From the NCBI GenBank assembly GCA_002368355.1, contig AP018281.1, positions 868,001 through 932,000 on the forward strand: 64,000 nucleotides of DNA, in the 5' to 3' direction. The notes under the pieces were generated by a model. The model had not been told where the DNA came from. It ran no database searches and saw only the letters and a list, made by a program, of their open reading frames with translations. Shown one piece after another: positions 57,368 through 64,000 of this stretch; positions within the stretch are counted from its first letter, which is position 1, and every line of letters starts with the position of its first letter. A program made the position numbers and the translations under genes. The DNA comes from Chondrocystis sp. NIES-4102. GTDB lineage: Bacteria > Cyanobacteriota > Cyanobacteriia > Cyanobacteriales > Xenococcaceae.

Positions 57368-59140
57368 ATGAGTGGTTTAAAAAACAAAATTAAAGCAGCA
57401 ACGTTGGTAGATCTTCTCCGCAATCGAGCAATGGATCAGCCAGATGAAACCATATATAACTTTCTCTTGGATGGGGAAACAGAATCACAAAGCCTAACCT
57501 ATGGACAACTAGACCAAAAAGCTAGAGCGATCGCATCTTATCTTCAGTCTATCAGTTCTCCTCAAGATCGGGTGTTATTGTTATATCCATCTTCCCTAGA
57601 CTACATTACTGCTTTTTTTGGCTGTCTTTATGCTGGTGTTATTGCTATTCCAGCCTACCCCCCCAGACCAAATCGTTCTTTAGACCGTATTTACAATATC
57701 CTCCAAAACGCCGATACTAATTTGGCTCTAACTAATAGCGAAACCCTCGATACCCTCGCTCGCCAATTAGAACAAACACCATTACAAAGTTTACGTTGGA
57801 TCACCACAGATACTTTAGAAACTCATATAGAACAGGATTGGGAACAGCCCTATATTACAGAATCTAGTATCGCTTTCTTGCAATATACTTCAGGCTCAAC
57901 CGCCGAACCTAAAGGAGTTAAAATTGCTTATCAAAATTTATTACATAACCTAGAAGCCATCTATCGTTGCTTTCGACATTCCCCTGAGAGTAAAGGGGTT
58001 ATTTGGCTACCTCCCTATCACGATATGGGTTTGATTGGTGGTATTCTTCAGCCTCTTTATGGTGGGTTTCCTGTAACTTTGATGTCGCCCTTAATATTTT
58101 TGCAAAATCCTCTGCGTTGGTTATGGGCTATCTCCCGTTACCAGGCTACTACTAGTGGTGGCCCTAATTTCGCTTACGATTTATGTGTGCGTAAATATAA
58201 ACCAGAGCAATTAGTCGGATTAGACCTTAGTAGTTGGCAAGTAGCGTTTAATGGTGCAGAACCGATTAATCATGAGACATTAAAGCAGTTTACTGAGATA
58301 TATTCCCCCTATGGATTTGATCCTGCTGCTTTTTACCCTTGTTATGGAATGGCTGAAGCTACCTTAATTATTACAGGGGGATCAAAAAATACGGCGGTAG
58401 TTACCAAAACCGTACAGGGAAAAGCCTTAGAACAAAACAAAATCATTGCAGCCGAAAGTAACGAAACCCATCCACGCACCTTAGTAAGCTGTGGTCAAAG
58501 TTTAAAAGATCAAAAAATAGCGATCGCTAATCCCGAAACTCTAGTTAGTTGTCAGCCTGGGGAAGTAGGAGAAATTTGGGTATCTGGTGCAAGTATTGCT
58601 CAAGGTTATTGGCGACAACCTCAAATTACTGAAAATACTTTTAATGTTTATCTTCAGGATACTAATGATGGCCCATTTTTACGCACAGGGGATTTAGGCT
58701 TTATTGAGGAAGGAGAGCTATTTTTTACAGGTCGTCTCAAAGATATGATTATCATTAAAGGACGCAATCATTATCCCCAAGATATAGAAAAAACCGTTGA
58801 GGATACTAACCCCTGGATCAGACCTAGCTGTGTTGCTAGTTTTTCGATCACCCTTGATGGCGAAGAGAAATTAGTGATCGTTGCCGAAGTTGAACGTCGT
58901 TATTGGAGTAGTAACCGTTTAAATAGTAAATCCAATGGGAATGATACCTCAGAGATTATCAACGTCAAAGATTTAACTCAACTAATTAAACGAGATATTT
59001 CCAAAAACCACGATCTACACGTTCATACAACTTTACTACTAAAACCAGGTAGTTTACCCAAAACCTCTAGTGGGAAAATCCAACGCCATGCTTGTCGGGC
59101 GGAATTTCTGGCAAATAATTTAGAGGCATTACCTGTTTAG
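57368..59140 (+). CDS. fatty acyl-AMP ligase (FAAL)
   Basis: 590 residues of the ANL superfamily. The Gly/Thr-rich loop is FLQYTSGSTAEPKGV (170-184), with NGAEPINHETL, YGMAEATLI, RTGDLGF and the A10 lysine in LPKTSSGKIQ. The FAAL-type opening (LTYGQLDQKARAIA) and its length fit the FAAL group, which makes acyl-adenylates and passes the acyl to an ACP of a polyketide or olefin synthase. Neither an ACP nor a PKS is near, so it may act in trans or on a free lipid. Confidence 0.88.
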   Translation: MSGLKNKIKAATLVDLLRNRAMDQPDETIYNFLLDGETESQSLTYGQLDQKARAIASYLQSISSPQDRVLLLYPSSLDYITAFFGCLYAGVIAIPAYPPRPNRSLDRIYNILQNADTNLALTNSETLDTLARQLEQTPLQSLRWITTDTLETHIEQDWEQPYITESSIAFLQYTSGSTAEPKGVKIAYQNLLHNLEAIYRCFRHSPESKGVIWLPPYHDMGLIGGILQPLYGGFPVTLMSPLIFLQNPLRWLWAISRYQATTSGGPNFAYDLCVRKYKPEQLVGLDLSSWQVAFNGAEPINHETLKQFTEIYSPYGFDPAAFYPCYGMAEATLIITGGSKNTAVVTKTVQGKALEQNKIIAAESNETHPRTLVSCGQSLKDQKIAIANPETLVSCQPGEVGEIWVSGASIAQGYWRQPQITENTFNVYLQDTNDGPFLRTGDLGFIEEGELFFTGRLKDMIIIKGRNHYPQDIEKTVEDTNPWIRPSCVASFSITLDGEEKLVIVAEVERRYWSSNRLNSKSNGNDTSEIINVKDLTQLIKRDISKNHDLHVHTTLLLKPGSLPKTSSGKIQRHACRAEFLANNLEALPV

Positions 59141-59342
59141 GATAGTATCACCTGTGTCGTGTATTAAAAATAATAGGTAGTTTTTGTTGGTAATTGACGT
59201 TAGTGAATCTAGGTATGATTTGGCTTGTTTGAAGCTAAAAGCGAAGAGCTAAAAGCAATGACTCATACTGCCAATTACTAAAAAAAAAGGAATAATTGTA
59301 GCGAAGAATTTATTAACTATGATTACCAACTAAACAATACCT

Positions 59343-62174
59343 ATGAACTCGAATTATCTGTGGTTAATATTTAGTACTTTTTTAGTTTTTCTAATGCAGC
59401 CTGGATTTATGTGCTTGGAGTCTGGATTAACTAGAACTAAAAACAGTATTAATGTCGCCATTAAAAACTTAACAGATTTTGGCATCTCCATTATCTTGTT
59501 TTGGGCAATAGGTTATGGTTTAGCCTTTGGCAATACTTGGTTTGATCTATTTGGCACAAGTAATTTTTTCTTTGATCCCAAATCCGCTTCCGCCAGAGAA
59601 ATTATCTTCTTTATTTTTGAGATGATGTTTTGTAGCACTGCTGCGAATATCGTTTCTGGTGCAAGTGCCGAACGCTTGAAATTTAGATCCTATGTAATTG
59701 TCACCATGATTATTTCAGGTTTAATATACCCAATTTTTTGTCATTGGGCTTGGAACGGTGTAAATTCTGGTAATCTTCATGGTTATTTATACCATCTTGG
59801 TTTTATCGATTTTGCAGGTTCTACCGTCGTTCATAGCGTGGGAGGATGGGTATCTTTAGCTGTGATTTTAATTGTGGGTGCAAGGAAAGGAAGATTTAAT
59901 CAAGCAGGCAAACCACAACAAATTCACGGATCTAATTTGCCTTTTTCGGTTTTGGGGGTGATGTTGATTTGGATTGGTTGGTTGGGGTTTAATGGTGGTA
60001 ATGTTTTTGCTCTAACTACCCAGGTTGCCTCAATTATACTTAATACCCTGATGGCTGGTGCTGCGGGTATGGTCTGTGTGGGTATAATTAGCTGGCAAAG
60101 ATTAAAAACTACTAAGGTTGAAGTTTTAATTAATGGATCTCTAGCAGGTTTAGTTTCAATTACCGCAGCCTGCAATATAGTTACTACACCCGATGCCATT
60201 TTGATAGGTGCAATTGGGGGTGGAGTGAGTATGTTGGTTAGTTGTTTGTTAGAAAGTTGGCAGATTGATGATGCGGTAGATGCTATCCCCGTTCATTTAG
60301 GTGGTGGTATTTGGGGAACATTGGCTGTGGCTTTGTATGGTCAACCAGAATTGCTACATACAGGATATAACCGATTTAGTCAGTTTTTAGTGCAGCTACT
60401 AGGTATTATTATCTGTGGTTTATGGTCATTTGGTGTAACTTGGATTTTACTAAAAGTGATTAACCGTATTACCCCCTTAAGAGTTTCGGCAAGAGATGAG
60501 GATCAAGGTTTAAATGTTTCAGAACATTACGCTAGAAGTACGCTTTATGAAATACTTCAGGTGATGAATTTGCAAGCAGCTAATCAGGATTTTAGTTTGC
60601 GAGTCCCTGTTGAACCTTTTACAGAAATAGGTTATGTGGCTCAATATTATAATCAGGTGATGGAAAGTTTGGAAGCCTCAACTATTAAGTTAAAACAATT
60701 TAATGCCGATTTAGAACAGAAAGTAGAACAACGTACTGCGGAATTATCTGCTGCTAAAGAAAAGGCGGAAGTAGCCAACCGTGCTAAAAGTGCTTTTATT
60801 GCTAATATGAGCCATGAATTGAGAACGCCTTTAAATGCTATTTTAGGTTTTACCCAATTACTTGCCCGTAATCAAAAATTACCATCAGAAGAAAGAGAGT
60901 ATGTCGGTATTATTAGTCGTAGTGGTGAACATTTATTGGGTCTAATTAACGATGTCTTGGATTTATCCAAAATTGAAGCACAACGTTTAACTTTGCAGGA
61001 AGAGAGTTTTAATTTATGTTGCTTTCTCAATGATCTAGAGCAAATGTTTCAGTTAAAGGCACAGAGTAAAGGTTTAAAAGTGAGTAAACAAGTGGCAGAG
61101 TTAACCCCTTGCTATATAAAAGCAGATCAAGGAAAATTACGCCAAATTCTGATTAATTTACTCAATAATGCCATAAAATTTACTGATCAGGGTAGTATAA
61201 GTATCAAGGTTTATCCTGCGATCGCTTGTGTTGATCAATTTGAGCCTGAAAGTAAAGTTAAATTAGTTTTTGTAGTGGAAGATACAGGCAAAGGAATCGC
61301 AGAAACTGAATTAGAATCTTTATTTGAACCCTTTGTACAAACTAAATCGGGTCGTGAAGCTAAAGAAGGAACAGGATTAGGATTATCTATCACTCGTAAA
61401 TTTGTACAGTTAATGGGGGGAGATATTCAAGTTCAGTCGGTAGAAAATAAGGGTAGTATTTTTAAATTTGATTTATATGTAGAGATAGTAGATCCAGAAG
61501 AAATTCCCATTACCCAAGCTAATCAAACTGTAGTAGCCCTGGAAGCTGATCAACCTCAATATAAAATTTTGGTGGTAGATGATAAATTGTATAACCGCGA
61601 GTTACTGATTAAGTTGTTACAACCTTTGGGTTTTCTAGTCAAAGCTGTAGAGGATGGCGAAAGAGCGATCGCCGAGGCGCAGCAATGGCAACCAGATTTA
61701 ATTTTTATGGATATTAGAATGCCTAATGTAGATGGTTATCAGGCAATTCGGCAGATTAAATACCACCTTAAATTGCCGACGAAGATTATTGTTTTAACTG
61801 CTAGTGCAATGGAAGAGGAATTAGACCGTGTTTTGGCTACAGGTTGTGATGATTTTTTGCGTAAGCCTTTTTTAGCAGAAGAACTATTTTCTTTAATGAC
61901 GAAGCATTTAGGGGTATGTTATACCTATGCAGAAGAGGTCAGTCCTACTAATTCAGAAAATACTCTATCTCAATTAGATCGTAATTCTTTTGCTGCTATC
62001 TCAGATGAATTACTATTGGAACTTCAGCAGTCGATTATGGCTATTGATTTGGATCAAATAGAAGCAATTATCGAGAAGATCGCTGAAAAAAACGAGCTAC
62101 TTGCTCAAACAATTAATCAGCATATAAATAATTTTGAATACGAATATATTTTACAATCATTGCTTCAAAAATAG
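59343..62174 (+). CDS. ammonium transporter fused to a hybrid histidine kinase
   Basis: 943 residues. Residues 1-380 are an Amt channel with twin histidines His164 (STVVHSVGG) and His318 (VHLGGGIWG), and the cytoplasmic Amt tail motif [12 protein letters not shown]. Residues 400-480 link through a coiled coil; HisKA has [12 protein letters not shown] with His491; HATPase has [11 protein letters not shown] and GTGLGLSI; a REC domain follows at about 752-870 ([10 protein letters not shown]), and a helical C-terminus of about 70 residues ends it. It would sense external ammonium through Amt and signal by phosphorelay. Such Amt-kinase fusions (for example Amt5 of Kuenenia) are described. Confidence 0.93.
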   Translation: MNSNYLWLIFSTFLVFLMQPGFMCLESGLTRTKNSINVAIKNLTDFGISIILFWAIGYGLAFGNTWFDLFGTSNFFFDPKSASAREIIFFIFEMMFCSTAANIVSGASAERLKFRSYVIVTMIISGLIYPIFCHWAWNGVNSGNLHGYLYHLGFIDFAGSTVVHSVGGWVSLAVILIVGARKGRFNQAGKPQQIHGSNLPFSVLGVMLIWIGWLGFNGGNVFALTTQVASIILNTLMAGAAGMVCVGIISWQRLKTTKVEVLINGSLAGLVSITAACNIVTTPDAILIGAIGGGVSMLVSCLLESWQIDDAVDAIPVHLGGGIWGTLAVALYGQPELLHTGYNRFSQFLVQLLGIIICGLWSFGVTWILLKVINRITPLRVSARDEDQGLNVSEHYARSTLYEILQVMNLQAANQDFSLRVPVEPFTEIGYVAQYYNQVMESLEASTIKLKQFNADLEQKVEQRTAELSAAKEKAEVANRAKSAFIANMSHELRTPLNAILGFTQLLARNQKLPSEEREYVGIISRSGEHLLGLINDVLDLSKIEAQRLTLQEESFNLCCFLNDLEQMFQLKAQSKGLKVSKQVAELTPCYIKADQGKLRQILINLLNNAIKFTDQGSISIKVYPAIACVDQFEPESKVKLVFVVEDTGKGIAETELESLFEPFVQTKSGREAKEGTGLGLSITRKFVQLMGGDIQVQSVENKGSIFKFDLYVEIVDPEEIPITQANQTVVALEADQPQYKILVVDDKLYNRELLIKLLQPLGFLVKAVEDGERAIAEAQQWQPDLIFMDIRMPNVDGYQAIRQIKYHLKLPTKIIVLTASAMEEELDRVLATGCDDFLRKPFLAEELFSLMTKHLGVCYTYAEEVSPTNSENTLSQLDRNSFAAISDELLLELQQSIMAIDLDQIEAIIEKIAEKNELLAQTINQHINNFEYEYILQSLLQK

Positions 62175-62196
62175 AGTTTTATAAGGCAAGGTAATC

Positions 62197-63660
62197 ATGA
62201 AAAAGTTAATGATGGCTCAGGAGTTGAATAATATCTTAGTAGTAGATGACACTCCGCAAAATTTGCATTTACTAGTTGATATTTTAACCAAATATGATTA
62301 TAAAGTTAGACCTGTTCCCAATGGTAAATTAGCAATTTCAGCAGCGCAAATAAATCCACCCGATTTAATTTTATTAGATATTATGATGCCAGATTTGGAT
62401 GGTTATCAGGTATGTAAGCAGTTGAAAGCTAACCCAATCACCAAAGATATCCCAATTATATTTATTAGTGCGATTAATGAACCTGTAGATAAAGTAAAAG
62501 CATTTGCCATTGGTGGAGTTGATTATATTACTAAACCATTTCAGATGCACGAGGTTTTAATTAGGGTTAAACATCAGATTGCTTTAGTTAATTTAAAAAA
62601 ACAATTGAAACTAAAAAATGAGCAATTAAATAATACCGTTAAACAACTACAACAAAACCAAAAGAAAATTGTTAAATCAAGTACCTATTCGGCTTTGGAA
62701 ACAATTACTTCGGGTTTAATTGAGCAGCTAAACTACCCATTATCAGAAATAAATAGTTGTTTGGCAGAGCTTAAGGAGTATGGTAGTGCTAGTGTCAAAG
62801 ATTTACCTAATTTTTTACAACAAATATCGCCAGAAGAGCAAAAATACTTTCAAGCTTTATTAAAACAAGCACAGTCAAATAGGGTAAATACTTTACTTTC
62901 ACCTACGGAAAAATCTGAGCTAAAAAGCAAAATTATCAATCAGTTAGTAAGATTGAAACTAGAAAAGACTGCCCAATTAGCTGATATGTTAATTGAATTA
63001 GGTTCAGATGAAGAAATAAATGAGCTTATACCATTACTAACAGGTAATAATTATTTAGAGATTATCGAAAATGCTTGCTTGCTCCATAAATTACAACAAA
63101 ATCTTGATAAAATTACCGAATCTACAACTCGCTTTAGCCATTTAACTAATGGTTTAAAAAACTACGGTGAGAGTCAAAAAACCCAATCAGAAAAACGCCC
63201 CGCCCACTTAGAAAATACCGTGGAAATGGCATTAAAATTAGTAGGAGCAAAGATTACCCCAGGTATTCAAATTATTAAAAACTATAGTAATGTACCTACT
63301 ATTTGTTGCTATCCAGAAAAACTGCAAATAGTTTGGGTAAATCTAATTAAAAATGCCATAGAAGCTATTGGTACTCACGGTATCCTAACCATTAATATCT
63401 ATCAACAGGAGGATAATTTAGCAGTAGATATTATTGATACAGGGGAGGGAATAGAATCAAAAATAGTTACTAAACTTTGTGAGCCTTTTTTCACAACTAA
63501 ACCATCAGGAGAACATACAGGTTTAGGCTTAACTATTGCTAAACAATTTATAGAACAACATGATGGGATAATTTCCATTGCCACACTATCTAGTAAAGCC
63601 ACTTTACCTGGGAATACCAAATTCACCGTGTCCTTACCCTTAAATATATCTAAGATATAA
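62197..63660 (+). CDS. response regulator-kinase lacking the phospho-acceptor histidine
   Basis: 487 residues. REC domain with Asp61 (LLDIMMPD) and Lys113 (ITKPFQ). A coiled coil leads to ALETITSGLIEQLNYPL, where the H-box His of this kinase type (GIAHEINNPL) is Glu176. A helical insert of about 100 residues follows, then an intact HATPase (NLIKNAIEAIG, DIIDTGEGI, HTGLGLTIAKQ). It lies 22 bp after the Amt-kinase gene, so it is the likely receiver of that pathway. The missing histidine suggests it is a pseudokinase or allosteric adaptor. Confidence 0.88.
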   Translation: MKKLMMAQELNNILVVDDTPQNLHLLVDILTKYDYKVRPVPNGKLAISAAQINPPDLILLDIMMPDLDGYQVCKQLKANPITKDIPIIFISAINEPVDKVKAFAIGGVDYITKPFQMHEVLIRVKHQIALVNLKKQLKLKNEQLNNTVKQLQQNQKKIVKSSTYSALETITSGLIEQLNYPLSEINSCLAELKEYGSASVKDLPNFLQQISPEEQKYFQALLKQAQSNRVNTLLSPTEKSELKSKIINQLVRLKLEKTAQLADMLIELGSDEEINELIPLLTGNNYLEIIENACLLHKLQQNLDKITESTTRFSHLTNGLKNYGESQKTQSEKRPAHLENTVEMALKLVGAKITPGIQIIKNYSNVPTICCYPEKLQIVWVNLIKNAIEAIGTHGILTINIYQQEDNLAVDIIDTGEGIESKIVTKLCEPFFTTKPSGEHTGLGLTIAKQFIEQHDGIISIATLSSKATLPGNTKFTVSLPLNISKI

Positions 63661-64000
63661 TCTGCTTAATCCTTCTTTGAGCGTCTTGAGCATACCCTCC
63701 TCCAAAAAGATTAAAGTGATTTAAAACATGATAGAGATTATAAATACTCTTGCGTTGTTGATAACCACTCTCTAACTCCCAGGCTTCATTGTAACCCTGA
63801 TAAAAAGCTGGTGGAAAACCACCAAACAACTCAGTCATAGCTAGATCAGTTTCGCGATCGCCATAATAGGTTGCAGGGTCTAAAATTACGGGTGTACCAT
63901 CTTTAGCAATAGCTGCATTACCCGACCAAAGATCCCCATGTAACAGAGATGCTGGGGGTTGATGATCAATTAACTTATTTCTAACAGCATTAACTACCAA
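63650..64000 (-). CDS. fructosamine-3-kinase family protein (C-terminal part, cut by window edge)
   Basis: 116 residues visible. HGDLWSGNAAI is the catalytic loop of fructosamine/ketosamine kinases, ILDPATYYGDRETDLAM the metal and activation segment, with the C-terminal part FYQGYNEAWELESGYQQRKSIY. It phosphorylates glycated lysines or small ketosamines for their repair. The start lies beyond the right edge. Its stop overlaps the response regulator-kinase stop by 11 bases. Confidence 0.88.
   Translation of the reverse strand: MVVNAVRNKLIDHQPPASLLHGDLWSGNAAIAKDGTPVILDPATYYGDRETDLAMTELFGGFPPAFYQGYNEAWELESGYQQRKSIYNLYHVLNHFNLFGGGYAQDAQRRIKQIIS

Noticed and set aside
59141-59342. NtcA-type site (GTA-8-TAC) before the Amt-kinase gene
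   Set aside because: I looked for the nitrogen-control box and found no exact match in these 200 bases.

Overview
This 64 kb window is chromosomal DNA of a cyanobacterium. Direct signs are many copies of the octamer GCGATCGC (HIP1; for example at 571-578), a satellite carboxysome-shell pair (ccmK3-ccmK4), a cyanobacterial-type glycogen branching enzyme, ComB, an SDR/CIA30 protein resembling plant HCF173, several small genes of cyanobacterial type, and short heptanucleotide tandem repeats (STRR) between genes. The DNA is AT-rich and the genes have diffuse, house-keeping-plus-accessory content. A unicellular or baeocyte-forming marine lineage (Stanieria/Pleurocapsa/Xenococcus-like) is a guess from style only. 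I saw no rRNA, tRNA, CRISPR array, prophage or intact insertion sequence.

Layout. 1-1829: the tail of an unknown gene, a small membrane protein and a Bax-inhibitor-like membrane protein ending in a terminator. 1845-12888: a glycan-type cluster made of a secreted heparinase-like protein and a TPR-sulfotransferase on the plus strand, meeting a minus-strand operon (long TPR protein, triple GT2 glycosyltransferase, GSC-motif protein, methyltransferase fused to a degenerate GT2). 13460-21095: a DUF5648 surface-type protein, M16 peptidase, rsmD, a VapBC-type toxin-antitoxin pair, a sterol-desaturase-like hydroxylase, a MocR regulator and a glutathionyl-hydroquinone-reductase-like GST. 21299-25510: a giant RTX-like repeat protein. 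25891-28401: an ArsM-like methyltransferase and an orphan MacB/FtsX permease. 28579-37025: a PAS histidine kinase, a beta-helix/SPOR protein, comB, and a three-gene operon (SWIM protein, SDR-CIA30, metallophosphoesterase). 37527-39082: a frameshifted beta-helix/DUF5648 gene between inverted dispersed repeats. 39428-46686: Uma2, a GTPase-DUF697 protein, DUF4350/DUF4129/RDD genes and ccmK3-ccmK4. 47037-57186: ilvA, radC, a YyaL-like protein, glgB, a MidA-like methyltransferase and small unknowns. 57368-64000: a stand-alone fatty acyl-AMP ligase, an ammonium transporter fused to a hybrid histidine kinase, a partner response regulator-kinase lacking the phospho-acceptor histidine, and the end of a fructosamine-kinase gene.

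How parts may work together. The 1845-12888 cluster has what is needed to polymerise, sulfate, methylate and trim an extracellular glycan, with TPR proteins as possible scaffolds. The Amt-kinase and the following REC-kinase are 22 bp apart and probably form one ammonium-sensing pathway. SWIM/SDR-CIA30/phosphoesterase are cotranscribed. CcmK3/K4 would modulate the carboxysome shell whose main operon lies elsewhere. The strongest candidates for new biology are the sulfated-glycan cluster with its catalytically degraded GT2 paralogue, the Amt-kinase plus His-less partner, the ArsM-like protein with a cysteine tail beside an orphan permease, and the frameshifted DUF5648 protein flanked by inverted repeats.
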